64,000 bases of DNA from Methylophaga thalassica MP (GCF_000214595.1 NZ_AFIG01000002.1:105876-169875); one strand, 5' to 3'. Shown: positions 1 through 8,427, numbered from the stretch's first letter. The notes: generated by a model not told the origin, from the letters alone. Translations and numbers: made by a program.

Positions 1-2
1 GG

Positions 3-101
3 CTTGGACTCAGTCATTATGGTGCAACTGCAGCGCTTTTATCCATGATGCTATTTCTTCTTTTTTCATTCAAACAATCACCTGCTAGTAAAGCTCATTG
101 A
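3..101 (+). CDS. C-terminal end of a membrane protein (partial)
   Basis: An open frame enters from the left edge and stops at 99-101. The 32 visible residues contain one hydrophobic stretch (TAALLSMMLFLLFSF) followed by a short polar tail. This looks like the last membrane helix of a transporter, possibly of the major facilitator type, but too little is present to name it. The next gene starts 15 bases after its stop, so it may belong to the same transcription unit. Confidence 0.4.
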   Translation, partial: LGLSHYGATAALLSMMLFLLFSFKQSPASKAH

Positions 102-116
102 TTTGGTAACTGAAAA

Positions 117-500
117 ATGAATGAATCACGACAAAATAATAGATTTATCAAGAAGCACACAGGGATAAAACGTTTATTTTATGCGACAACATATTCTTGG
201 AATGGGTTGAGGTCGGCTCTAAAAAATGAAGCTGCATTTAGACAAGAGTTTTTAGTATTTATCATATTTACCGTTTTTACGTTTTTATTTGATGTTACTG
301 CTATAGAGCGAATTGCTTTAATTAGCAGCCTACTAATGGTTTTGATTCTCGAATTAGTTAATTCTGCCATTGAATGTGTTGTCGATCGTGTTGGGATGGA
401 CTGGCATCCATTGTCTGGTCGAGCCAAGGATTACGGCTCTCTAGCGGTTTTATTGGGCTTAGTGATAGCCGCAGGCATCTGGATAGGCATTCTCTATTAG
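117..500 (+). CDS. dgkA: Diacylglycerol kinase DgkA
   Basis: Small integral-membrane kinase of 127 residues, the usual DgkA length. It phosphorylates diacylglycerol to phosphatidic acid. The family signature is visible in the second half: ELVNSAIE followed by D-R-V-G and later SGRAKDYGSLAV, with about three hydrophobic helices. In Gram-negative bacteria DgkA recycles diacylglycerol released when MdoB-type enzymes strip phosphoglycerol or phosphoethanolamine head groups from phospholipids. The next gene encodes such an enzyme, so the pair probably works together in the inner membrane. No strong ribosome binding site is seen before the ATG. Confidence 0.9.
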   Translation: MNESRQNNRFIKKHTGIKRLFYATTYSWNGLRSALKNEAAFRQEFLVFIIFTVFTFLFDVTAIERIALISSLLMVLILELVNSAIECVVDRVGMDWHPLSGRAKDYGSLAVLLGLVIAAGIWIGILY

Positions 501-620
501 AAATGTTCTTTTACATTCTGTCTTTATGAGTCTTTTAACTAAAAAAAGTTATAAATCAGTATTAATAATTTGCTGCTAATGAAGTTTTAATTAGTTGCGA
601 TCTGATTGGAAAATAAGTCT

Positions 621-2666
621 ATGACAACAGCAAAAAATCAGTCCACATTACAAACAGACGTGTATTTTTTATTGAGTTCTGCTTTTATTCTCATGATTTT
701 ACAAACAGTATTGAGACTAATATTACTTGCGAGAAATCATGAGCTTGCTACTCAAATACCAATGACCGATCTTTGTGCATCATTTTTAATTGGTATGAGA
801 TTTGATTTAATAATTACGGTATATGCTGTTACCCCTTTAGTTCTAGGAATGCTATTTAGACAGGGTTTTAAGTTTCGTAAACTATATCTTGTATGGTTGA
901 CTTTTGTAGCTAGCTTATTGATTTTCCTAGCAGTGATGGAACTTGACTTTTATCATGAGTTTCACACTCGCCTAAATAGCCTTGTTTTTGAGTATTTAAA
1001 GGAAGAGCCCGGTACCGTATTAAGCATGGTTTGGTATGGATTTCCGGTTATTAAATATTTAATGCTGGTTGTTGTTCTTGTAACCATTATTTATTACGCC
1101 TTAAAAAAGAACAGTGATCATATAGCTCATGGGCAGAGACAAATTTCTTATTCAACTCGATTATGTGTTTTCTTTTTATTATTGATTGTTAGTATCGTCG
1201 CTGCTAGAGGAACACTAAGGCAGGGGCCTCCTCTTAGATGGGGAGATGCATTTCATAGTGAATACTTATTTTCAAATCACTTAGCGTTGAATGGCGTATA
1301 TACCTTGAGTAAAGCCATTATTGGAAGTCGTAAAGTTGACAATAAATGGCTTAAACAAATGCCGTTAGATGAAGCCAATTCAATCGTGAAAACAATGCTT
1401 TTAACAAGCAAAGATAAGTTGCTATCTTCTGATACTTCACCTACCTATAGGCAATACGATGCGGGTGAAGGACTTCAGAGCGAACCATTAAATGTCGTAT
1501 TTATTCTGATGGAAAGTTTCAGTGGTGAGTATGTCGGTGCTCTTGGGCATGACTACTCCATCACCCCTGAATTTGACAAATTAAGTCAAAGGGGACTGCT
1601 ATTCGAACGTTTTTTTTCTAATGGGACGCATACACATCAAGGCATGTTTGCTTCAGTGTCATGTTTTCCAAACTTGCCTCATTACGAGTATTTGATGCAG
1701 CAACCTGAGGGAACAAGGAAATTTTCAGGCTCGATACAAATCACCGCTGATAGAGGCTATCAAAGCTTGTATGTTTATAACGGTGATTTTGCTTGGGATA
1801 ATCAGAAAGGCTTCTTTGGTACTCAAGGCATGCAGAGGTTTATTGGCAGACATGATTACGTCAATCCTATATTTTCCGATCCTACATGGGGCGTTTCTGA
1901 TCAGGACATGTTTAATCGTGCTGAGATAGAGTTGAAAGAACTTCCAAAAGACAAACCTTTTTTTGCTTTTCTACAGACACTATCTAACCATACACCTTAT
2001 GCACTACCGATACCTTTACCTGTCAGACCTGTTACAGGATTTGGTTCGCTAGATGAACATTTAACAGCAATGCGTTATTCAGATTGGGCTCTCGGGCAGT
2101 TTTTTAAGAAAGTAGAACAATCTAGTTATTATAAAAATACAATTTTTGTCATTGTCGGCGATCATGGGTTTGGTACAAACCGTCAACTTACAGACATAGA
2201 TCTACTTCGATTTCACGTTCCATTACTAATTATTGGGCCGGGGATTATTGAGAAGTATGGCAGAAGAAACACAATGGTCGGATCTCAGGTGGACATCGCT
2301 CCAATAATCGCTGGCCTACTTGGAGGTAAGAGTGTTCATAGTTGTTGGGGTAGAGACTTGTTAAATATAGATGATAAAGGGTTTGCCATCATTAAACCTT
2401 CTGGCTCAGATCCAACAACAGCGATTATCAGTGGTGAAGAAATACTGGTTAGAGATGCCTATGACAAAGAAAAGCTTTATAGCTATCAACTGGGAAAGTT
2501 GCCTGAGGTTACGCTTTCATCCTCTGATGACAAAAATGTAATGTCCCACAGGCTTAGTGCTTATATCCAGTCAGCTACTAAGAGTTTACTTGATGCTTCA
2601 ACGCATCGTCCTGACTTCCTGACAAAAAAAGACATCAGTAATAAATATGATAAACCTCAGAAGTGA
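621..2666 (+). CDS. LtaS/MdoB-like sulfatase-fold phospholipid head-group transferase
   Basis: Membrane enzyme with about five N-terminal transmembrane helices (first ~205 residues) and a large periplasmic alkaline-phosphatase/sulfatase-fold domain. Catalytic features are visible: ILMESFSG near residue 300, the nucleophile region SNGTHTHQG near 340, and the metal-binding VGDHGFG near 520. The family moves phosphoglycerol or phosphoethanolamine from phospholipids onto glucans, lipoteichoic acid or lipid A; the acceptor here cannot be told. I prefer the ATG at 621, preceded by GGAAAA, over the upstream TTG at 606. The diacylglycerol by-product would be re-used by the preceding DgkA. A methyltransferase follows six bases downstream, suggesting one operon. 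Confidence 0.85.
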   Translation: MTTAKNQSTLQTDVYFLLSSAFILMILQTVLRLILLARNHELATQIPMTDLCASFLIGMRFDLIITVYAVTPLVLGMLFRQGFKFRKLYLVWLTFVASLLIFLAVMELDFYHEFHTRLNSLVFEYLKEEPGTVLSMVWYGFPVIKYLMLVVVLVTIIYYALKKNSDHIAHGQRQISYSTRLCVFFLLLIVSIVAARGTLRQGPPLRWGDAFHSEYLFSNHLALNGVYTLSKAIIGSRKVDNKWLKQMPLDEANSIVKTMLLTSKDKLLSSDTSPTYRQYDAGEGLQSEPLNVVFILMESFSGEYVGALGHDYSITPEFDKLSQRGLLFERFFSNGTHTHQGMFASVSCFPNLPHYEYLMQQPEGTRKFSGSIQITADRGYQSLYVYNGDFAWDNQKGFFGTQGMQRFIGRHDYVNPIFSDPTWGVSDQDMFNRAEIELKELPKDKPFFAFLQTLSNHTPYALPIPLPVRPVTGFGSLDEHLTAMRYSDWALGQFFKKVEQSSYYKNTIFVIVGDHGFGTNRQLTDIDLLRFHVPLLIIGPGIIEKYGRRNTMVGSQVDIAPIIAGLLGGKSVHSCWGRDLLNIDDKGFAIIKPSGSDPTTAIISGEEILVRDAYDKEKLYSYQLGKLPEVTLSSSDDKNVMSHRLSAYIQSATKSLLDASTHRPDFLTKKDISNKYDKPQK

Positions 2667-2672
2667 TAAGCA

Positions 2673-3362
2673 ATGAAAAGAAAAGATCTTGAGTTTTCAA
2701 AAAAATATGATGCAGAGCATGCAAAAGCATACTTTGAAAAACATCAGTCAGGACTATGGCGTAAGATTTCTAATTGGAGAGACCAGCAGATTTGTAGGCA
2801 AGCTCTTAAAATCGCAGGAAATCCTAATTCTATTCTAGATATGCCATGTGGGACTGGTCGATTTTGGCCGTTGTTAGCTGAAAAGAAGAACAGAGCAATT
2901 ATCGCTGCAGATTATAGCCAAGAAATGATAGATATTGGTATGGCCTATCGCCCTTATGAGATAACCCAGAAAATCCAAACTCTGCAAACATCGGCATTCG
3001 ATTTGACAATGAATGATAATAGTGTGGACTGTGTTTTTTGTATTCGACTTTTACATCATATCGGGACATCAGAAGACAGAATGAAAATTCTTGATGAATT
3101 ACATCGAGTGACCCGCCAATCGGTGATTATTTCATTATGGGTAGATGGTAATTATAAAGCCTGGAGACGGAAAAAACTTGAGAGAAAAAGAACGAACCAA
3201 AGTTATCAAAATAGATTTGTTCTTCCTGTTGAAATGGTAGAAAAAGAGTTTGAAAACTCCGGCTTTATAATCAAAAAACACATAGACTTTATCCCGAAGT
3301 ATGCAATGTGGCGTACCTATGTTTTGAGTAAAGACCACGCATTTATTTCTAAATCTTCCTAA
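2673..3362 (+). CDS. Class I SAM-dependent methyltransferase
   Basis: Protein of 229 residues with a Rossmann-type methyltransferase core. The SAM-binding motif I reads ILDMPCGTGRFWPLL near residue 55, followed by an acidic ADYSQEMI strand and a motif like VFCIRLLHHI further on. The substrate cannot be deduced. It lies between the phospholipid head-group transferase and feoA with gaps of six and seven bases, so it is probably co-transcribed. Its placement suggests an envelope-lipid substrate, but that is inference only. No membrane segment is seen. Confidence 0.8.
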   Translation: MKRKDLEFSKKYDAEHAKAYFEKHQSGLWRKISNWRDQQICRQALKIAGNPNSILDMPCGTGRFWPLLAEKKNRAIIAADYSQEMIDIGMAYRPYEITQKIQTLQTSAFDLTMNDNSVDCVFCIRLLHHIGTSEDRMKILDELHRVTRQSVIISLWVDGNYKAWRRKKLERKRTNQSYQNRFVLPVEMVEKEFENSGFIIKKHIDFIPKYAMWRTYVLSKDHAFISKSS

Positions 3363-3369
3363 ATACAGA

Positions 3370-3630
3370 ATGAGAATGACGGACTCATCATTAGCTTGTA
3401 CTTTATGGCAACTGCAGGAGGGAAAGTCTGCCTTTATTCTAGCCACAAATAAAGACATTAATCCTATTCTTGATGCACGCATACAAGACTTAGGTCTTGG
3501 AATTGGTGAGCAGATAAGGTGTTTATGTAAAGGTCCATTCAACGGCACTATTGTTATACAAGTCGGTGACTGTATTTATTCACTGGATCCTAGTCTGGCC
3601 AAGCAGATACAGGTAATCGCCTTAGGATAA
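3370..3630 (+). CDS. feoA: FeoA-family ferrous iron transport protein
   Basis: Small cytoplasmic protein of 86 residues with the SH3-like FeoA fold. The pattern ARIQDLGLGIGEQIRCL, then PFNGTIVIQVGDCIYSLDPSLAKQI, is typical of the family. FeoA interacts with FeoB and affects its activity. The feoB gene follows after 50 bases. The first 20 residues are an extra N-terminal stretch compared with compact FeoA proteins, so a later start is possible, although no better start codon with a ribosome site is seen. Confidence 0.85.
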   Translation: MRMTDSSLACTLWQLQEGKSAFILATNKDINPILDARIQDLGLGIGEQIRCLCKGPFNGTIVIQVGDCIYSLDPSLAKQIQVIALG

Positions 3631-3680
3631 GTGAGCTAAGCTCAACGATATATAACTATCGAGAGATGTTCTATTAAATT

Positions 3681-5498
3681 ATGCAACGAATTCTACTTGT
3701 TGGAAAACCTAACTCAGGAAAAACACTTCTCTTTAATCAATTGACAGGACTGAAGCAAAAAGTTGCTAACTTTCCTGGAGTAACTGTCGAGTTAAAAGCT
3801 GGGCGCCTGAATGAATATGAGTTAGTTGACTTTCCAGGTGCTTATTCACTGAATACACTTTCCCACGATGAAGCTCTAGCGGTGGAAAAACTTCGAGAGG
3901 CTATGACATCGACGGAAACTTCACTGATAGTTTGTAACCTTGATGCAACTCGTTTGGAGAGAAGTTTGGTTTTCGGTCTTCAGGTGCAGGGCCTGGCTCA
4001 GCAATACAAAAAGCCAATCCTTTTTGCACTAAATATGATTGACGAAATAGCACGCATGAGCCATCACATTGATTCTGAGTCTTTGTCTGAGGTGCTGGGT
4101 AGCCCAGTTATTCCAATTTCAGCAAAAACGAGACAGGGTATTGAAAATCTAAAAAAGACTATCAAGACTATAACTAAACTCCCAAATCTATATTTGCCCA
4201 AACATTCTGTTGGTGACGAAAAGTCTATACGTAAACTAGCCAGAAAGGTTGGGAATCAGTTCGGAATTCAGCCTGAAATATCACTCAGAAATCAAAACGC
4301 TTTAGACCATTTTCTACTCCACAATTCAATTGGTGGCATCGTATTTATGGTAGTTATGTTCTTACTTTTTCAAAGTATATTTACATGGGCTGCACCTTTG
4401 ATGGATGCTGTAGAAAATGGTATTACTTCTCTCGCATCATATATCTCGTCATATTTAGGCACGGGTCTAATTGCAGATTTCATTAATGATGCTGTATTCT
4501 CAGGGATCGGTTCATTTTTAGTTTTTGTGCCTCAGATAATGGTTCTTACATTTGTAATCGGTTTGTTGGAGGATTGTGGTTACCTTGCTAGGGCTGCGTT
4601 AATTTGTCATAGACCATTAAGTTATTTTGGATTATCAGGACGCACTTTTATACCATACTTGTCAGGACACGCTTGCGCTATACCAGCAATTATGGCAGCA
4701 AGAACTATTGAGTCACCACGCAAAAGGTTGATAACGATGCTGACAATCCCATTACTGTCTTGCTCAGCTAGGCTTCCTGTTTATGCTCTTTTAGTAAGTG
4801 TGTTTATACCAGAGGTCCAGTATCTCAATGGAATTGTTAGCTTGCAGGGAATTACCTTTTTTTGTTTGTATTTATTTGGGATTATGACTGCTTTATTGGT
4901 AAGTTTTATGCTCAGTCGATATACGAAAATTGGAAAAGATAATGTCGATATGCCTTTCATTCTTGAGTTGCCTGCTTACCGATTACCTCACTGGAAACCC
5001 TTAATCAATCGTGTAATGAATAGCGGAAAACAATTTATCTACCGTGCAGGCCCTATTATTTTTCTTGTTTCTACTATCGTTTGGATTCTTGGCTACTTCC
5101 CACTAGAGCCTGGAGGTCTTGAGAATTCATATCTAAGCAAAATAGGACATTTTATTGAGCCAGTATTCTCGCCTTTAGGACTTGATTGGCGTTATGGTGT
5201 AGCCATAATTTCATCCTTTCTGGCAAGAGAGGTTTTTGTTGGTACTTTAGGTACACTGTTGGGTATGGATGGCGCTGATGGTGATCTAGTTGGTTTAGCT
5301 GATAAAGTCCGAAGCGAAGGGATGGAAATTGGCACTGGAATTGGATTGTTATTGTTTTACGTTGTTGCACTGCAGTGTGTGGCAACGGTTGCTATGTTAA
5401 GAGCCGAAACAGGAAGTGATAAAGTAACACTCTCAGTTGTTATTGGTTATGGAATATTTGCATATTTTCTAGCTCTTCTGGCCCATATATTAATCTAA
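3681..5498 (+). CDS. feoB: Ferrous iron transporter FeoB
   Basis: Protein of 605 residues, shorter than E. coli FeoB (773 residues). The N-terminal G domain shows G1 GKPNSGKT (residues 8-15), the switch NFPGVTVE, G3 DFPGAY near 50, G4 NMID near 117 and the SAKTRQG G5 region. The C-terminal half is a set of membrane helices with the gate-type sequences FIPYLSGHACAIPAIMAART and LLSCSARLPVYALLV. It imports Fe(II) across the inner membrane with GTP hydrolysis. Paired with feoA upstream. Finding feoAB beside lipid-modifying genes on a mobile element suggests metal-related cargo rather than core chromosome, but this could also be a chromosomal flank. Confidence 0.92.
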   Translation: MQRILLVGKPNSGKTLLFNQLTGLKQKVANFPGVTVELKAGRLNEYELVDFPGAYSLNTLSHDEALAVEKLREAMTSTETSLIVCNLDATRLERSLVFGLQVQGLAQQYKKPILFALNMIDEIARMSHHIDSESLSEVLGSPVIPISAKTRQGIENLKKTIKTITKLPNLYLPKHSVGDEKSIRKLARKVGNQFGIQPEISLRNQNALDHFLLHNSIGGIVFMVVMFLLFQSIFTWAAPLMDAVENGITSLASYISSYLGTGLIADFINDAVFSGIGSFLVFVPQIMVLTFVIGLLEDCGYLARAALICHRPLSYFGLSGRTFIPYLSGHACAIPAIMAARTIESPRKRLITMLTIPLLSCSARLPVYALLVSVFIPEVQYLNGIVSLQGITFFCLYLFGIMTALLVSFMLSRYTKIGKDNVDMPFILELPAYRLPHWKPLINRVMNSGKQFIYRAGPIIFLVSTIVWILGYFPLEPGGLENSYLSKIGHFIEPVFSPLGLDWRYGVAIISSFLAREVFVGTLGTLLGMDGADGDLVGLADKVRSEGMEIGTGIGLLLFYVVALQCVATVAMLRAETGSDKVTLSVVIGYGIFAYFLALLAHILI

Positions 5499-5940
5499 TG
5501 ATATTAGTGCCCCAACTGCTTTGTATACTAAAACAAAGAACTGTGTGGAAACAGCATCTACTTTTGCAAGTACTTAACAATATAAATGCATTCATTAGTA
5601 ACTAAGAAAGTCAATTTGCCAAAGTTTTTTCATTAGTAAATATAAAAACTAATCAAGTGTTTCAATTAATATTGTACGGTACTGACTAAAAAGCTTAGGT
5701 TGGAGATTTATATAATAAAGTCGACTTCTTGACATCCAAAATCCACTCATACAAAATGAATTACATTCTTGTCAGTGATTAATTTTGCTGACTGAATCGC
5801 TAGCAGAACGAACTTTCTGCTCTCAAATAGATATATCTACGGATGTATCAATACTCCTCAAAGTATTTCACATAAAGAGTCTGTCTTCTAAGGAGGGCAG
5901 ACATATTTAATTATATTTCCATTCAAATTAGCTATAACGG

Positions 5941-5982
5941 CCTTATCGCAAAGTCTGCATATATGTTGATTTTGCAATAAGG
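5941..5982. repeat. 12-bp imperfect inverted repeat
   Basis: CCTTATCGCAAA at 5941-5952 faces TTTGCAATAAGG at 5971-5982, with one wobble position and an 18-base loop. No T-tract follows directly, so it is not a clear terminator. It could be a protein-binding site or a processing hairpin. Confidence 0.5.
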
Positions 5983-6044
5983 TTTTCTTAGCAATAACAA
6001 TATTGCTTTTGAAGTGAACGTCGGCACTATCCGACACTCAATAC

Positions 6045-6066
6045 TTGTGATCTAATCCGATCACAA
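6045..6066. promoter_or_regulatory. Operator-like perfect inverted repeat TTGTGATC-N6-GATCACAA
   Basis: Two perfect 8-bp arms with a 6-base spacer lie 82 bases upstream of the start codon at 6148. The position suits a dimeric repressor or activator of the next operon. It resembles a CRP half-site pattern (TGTGA and TCACA), but the halves are separated by ten bases instead of six, so CRP is unlikely. Confidence 0.5.
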
Positions 6067-6121
6067 CAACACCCTCGGGGTCAGATGAACATCGGCCCTG
6101 GGCGGATAATGTCATTTGGCC

Positions 6122-6141
6122 CCTTTTTGTAAAAAAAGGAG
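6122..6141 (+). promoter_or_regulatory. Leader hairpin covering the ribosome binding site of 6148
   Basis: CCTTTTT (6122-6128) can pair with AAAAAGG (6133-6139), and the second arm is part of the AAGGAG ribosome site at 6136-6141 before the ATG at 6148. This could lower translation unless the hairpin is opened. The leader upstream also has several GGCCC/GGGTC blocks that could form competing pairs. Confidence 0.4.
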
Positions 6142-6147
6142 CGTCAA

Positions 6148-6954
6148 ATGAGCAATCAAAACGATATTTCCACTTTAGCGAAGGACGCTTGGACATTCGA
6201 TCTTCCAAGCAATGAACCTTGCCGTCTATTTCTGACAGAAAAGAACGGTATGCCTGAACAAGTTTGGTTTATGACCAATGAAGGCAAAGCAACAGATGAC
6301 CTGGCGCTTTTTGCAAAGATATTAACACTCGATCTTCAGCAAGAGATGCCAGATAAAGTACAGGAAAAACTGAATAAATTAGCAAATGTCACAGGCAAAG
6401 CATTCAGTATGGCTTTTCCTCCTACGGGAGAAAAGCAGGTGATGAAAGGACAAGTAAGTGCCATTGCAAAACTACTCCAGCATCGAAGTAGTTTTCCTAT
6501 GACGGATACTCCTATGCAGCGTGAGCAGCATACCGGAGATATCTGGGATGTGGATGTATTAGATCCATATACACAAAAAACTTTCACCATCAAGATTTCA
6601 GAGCCCGTTATTGATGGACGTAAACGACCCAGTTCTATCTGGTTAGAAGGTCATAACCCAGAAATTCTGGATGGTTTATGTGCATTATTTTCAGCTGATA
6701 TGTTGAGTTCAGACTTATCTCGCATAGCGATAAAGCTGAAAACTGTGCTTGAACCAATCACATCAATGTCTGGTACTGAGTATCGGTTACATAACTTTAG
6801 CTCTTATATTGCCTACTTGTTGTTAGGTCGATATGAAAAGCACTTCTATATGGACAAGGAAATAAATATTCTGTCATATCGAAATGTAGTATCTATGGAT
6901 ACTAAGAAATCAACTAACGGACGTTTCTTTTCACACGAACTGGAGGTTGGTTAA
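6148..6954 (+). CDS. Hypothetical backbone protein
   Basis: Soluble protein of 268 residues that I do not recognise. It has no membrane segment, signal peptide or clear catalytic motif. The ATG at 6148 has a good AAGGAG site seven bases upstream. A terminator follows at 6962, and ssb lies beyond with its own leader, so it may be a single-gene unit. Its place beside ssb and the candidate annealing protein suggests a role in DNA processing or element maintenance, which is only context. Confidence 0.7.
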   Translation: MSNQNDISTLAKDAWTFDLPSNEPCRLFLTEKNGMPEQVWFMTNEGKATDDLALFAKILTLDLQQEMPDKVQEKLNKLANVTGKAFSMAFPPTGEKQVMKGQVSAIAKLLQHRSSFPMTDTPMQREQHTGDIWDVDVLDPYTQKTFTIKISEPVIDGRKRPSSIWLEGHNPEILDGLCALFSADMLSSDLSRIAIKLKTVLEPITSMSGTEYRLHNFSSYIAYLLLGRYEKHFYMDKEINILSYRNVVSMDTKKSTNGRFFSHELEVG

Positions 6955-6961
6955 ACGTTTT

Positions 6962-6992
6962 AAAGAGTTGCCTTAACGGTGACTCTTTTTTT
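6962..6992 (+). terminator. Rho-independent terminator
   Basis: AAAGAGT (6962-6968) pairs with ACTCTTT (6982-6988), with CC/GG inside the stem, followed by a T-run ending at 6992. It lies eight bases after the stop codon of the 6148 gene. Confidence 0.8.
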
Positions 6993-7035
6993 AGCTACAT
7001 TGACAAACAGTTCAACCAAAAAAAGGGTTTCTGCG

Positions 7036-7088
7036 CTGAATACTTGATATTCAGTCTGAAACGTTCAGCAGTAGCGTTTATTACTGCT
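7036..7088. repeat. Three consecutive short inverted repeats upstream of ssb
   Basis: CTGAATA-N5-TATTCAG (7036-7054), CTGAA-N3-TTCAG (7056-7068) and AGCAGTA-N8-TACTGCT (7067-7088) follow one another within 53 bases. The first two share the CTGAA/TTCAG core, like repeated operator units. The last overlaps the second by two bases. They lie about 85-135 bases before the ssb start and could be ssb operators or a structured DNA site. Confidence 0.5.
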
Positions 7089-7127
7089 CTCATCAGTATT
7101 TGACCAAGGTTAAATACCAATTTCAGG

Positions 7128-7152
7128 TTCTACCCTCAACGAGAGTGTAGAA
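7128..7152 (+). promoter_or_regulatory. Leader hairpin before ssb
   Basis: TTCTAC (7128-7133) pairs with GTAGAA (7147-7152), with CTC/GAG inside and an AAC loop. It ends about ten bases before the TAGGAG ribosome site of ssb. There is no T-tract, so an RNA-stability or translation-control element fits better than a terminator. Confidence 0.45.
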
Positions 7153-7172
7153 AACCCTTTTAGGAGAAAATT

Positions 7173-7610
7173 ATGTCAGTTAATAAAGTTATTTTGGTTG
7201 GTCGTTTGGGTGCTGATCCTGAATCCCGTGCCTTTCCTCAAGGCGGTAGCATTTGTACATTGAGAATCGCTACCAGTGAGTCGTGGAAAGACCGGCAAAC
7301 AAACGAAAGACAAGAAAGGACTGAATGGCATCGGGTAATACTGCGTAATAAGTTAGGTGAAATTGCACAGGAGTATCTAAAAAAAGGTTCGCAAGTCTAT
7401 ATCGAAGGTAAATTGCAAACTAGGAAATGGCAAAACCAGCAAGGTCAAGATCAATACACAACAGAGATTGTTGGTAATGAAATGACCATGTTAGACAGCA
7501 GATCAAGTGCAAACAATCCAGCAGGAGATATGCAGCAGCCATCATCTAACATGCCTGACGATATGGATTACTATTCCGGTGATTATGATAGTTATGGACA
7601 AGACAACTAA
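7173..7610 (+). CDS. ssb: Single-stranded DNA-binding protein
   Basis: Protein of 145 residues with the SSB OB-fold starting [19 protein letters not shown] and containing [37 protein letters not shown], the typical core over residues 1-105. The tail is acidic and Gln/Ser/Asn-rich but ends DYDSYGQDN. The conserved DDDIPF-type tip used by host repair proteins is absent. The start has a TTAGGAG site. It binds single-stranded DNA during transfer and recombination. The next gene, 18 bases downstream, is a candidate annealing protein, matching the ssb-bet order of SXT-type elements. Confidence 0.93.
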   Translation: MSVNKVILVGRLGADPESRAFPQGGSICTLRIATSESWKDRQTNERQERTEWHRVILRNKLGEIAQEYLKKGSQVYIEGKLQTRKWQNQQGQDQYTTEIVGNEMTMLDSRSSANNPAGDMQQPSSNMPDDMDYYSGDYDSYGQDN

Positions 7611-7628
7611 AATAGAAGGAGATGCATA

Positions 7629-8423
7629 ATGGCTGCAACTAATTCAAAAGTTGTTCAAATCCAAAACCTCAACGGTGAAACGAATCGATATGTGAAAGTC
7701 TCTGCCCGTATACCTGATTTTTTAAAGGTATATGGCCCAGATAAAGGCTATCGCGTACTGTCTCAAGCAACCGATTACCTGGATTTTGCACAAGGCCGAA
7801 AGGAATTGTGTGTAGCACTTGCAGCACAAGGGAAGCTACCAGAACAGCACATCAAAGAGTTCATGGAAGAGCGTAGAGTTGTCTTTAAGTCGCAATTAGT
7901 GGACAAAGAAGGCAATGTAGTCGCGGAAAGTTCTGCAATCAAAGCAGTTTGGTATCTTAAAGATTATGAAACTGGGGAGACAGCAGCATTTCAGCGATTA
8001 TTGGCTCGATTGGGTTTTGGTGGGGAAATCTTCGATTCTGATGAAGATAACGACATGCAAGCCCAAGGTCTTTCTTTTGATAATGCAAGTGTTGATAAAC
8101 CAAGTCCAAGTCAGTCTGTAGTGATGAAGCCTGTAGAATTGGAAACATCTGATACTAAGGCTCAAACTTCAGCGGCTAGTGTGACAAAGACCGCCAGCTC
8201 CACAGAGCAGACGGGTTCGGTCAGCAAACCTGCACAGTTGCAGGTGGTAGATGCAAGTAAAAGTCGTGGCGTGAAAGCTGATCCTAATACGATACAGCCG
8301 GCACAACTTAGACAACTTGAATCATTGGCCAGGGTGAAGAGAGTAGAGTGTCCAAAAGTGAGTACTCCAGAAGAGTTTCGCAAGGCACTTTTAGAACTTA
8401 AAAATTTACCTTTACCCACATGA
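7629..8423 (+). CDS. Candidate single-strand annealing (RecT/Rad52-like) protein
   Basis: Protein of 264 residues. The N-terminal ~135 residues look like a phage-type annealing-protein core: RIPDFLKVYGPDKGYRVLS, a SQLVDKEGNVVAESSA strand pair, and KDYETGETAAFQRLLARLGFG, which recalls the K-D-Y-E-x-x-E-T-x-A-x-x-R-x-L pattern of Rad52/ERF-like recombinases. A Ser/Thr/Lys-rich linker (about 150-215) leads to a small C-terminal helical region (QPAQLRQLESLARVKRVE...). It sits directly after ssb, and a RecB-like nuclease lies further on at 20156, the usual three partners of a recombination module. The family name is an inference from this pattern and context. RBS AAGGAG precedes the ATG. Confidence 0.5.
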   Translation: MAATNSKVVQIQNLNGETNRYVKVSARIPDFLKVYGPDKGYRVLSQATDYLDFAQGRKELCVALAAQGKLPEQHIKEFMEERRVVFKSQLVDKEGNVVAESSAIKAVWYLKDYETGETAAFQRLLARLGFGGEIFDSDEDNDMQAQGLSFDNASVDKPSPSQSVVMKPVELETSDTKAQTSAASVTKTASSTEQTGSVSKPAQLQVVDASKSRGVKADPNTIQPAQLRQLESLARVKRVECPKVSTPEEFRKALLELKNLPLPT

Positions 8424-8427
8424 AAGC

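Larger units (their letters stand above)
5499..6147. other. Intergenic region between cargo and backbone
   Basis: About 650 bases with no convincing gene. It is AT-rich at first (5500-5900), then holds a 12-bp inverted repeat (5941-5982), a 4-bp repeat TCGG-N6-CCGA near 6020, an 8-bp operator-like inverted repeat (6045-6066) and a GC-rich leader with a hairpin over the ribosome site of the next gene. It is a plausible place for the promoter of the 6148 gene and marks the edge of the left cargo block. No insertion-sequence ends were recognised. Confidence 0.5.

Noticed and set aside
6045..6066. CRP binding site
   Set aside because: TGTGA and TCACA are present but ten bases apart, where CRP needs six.
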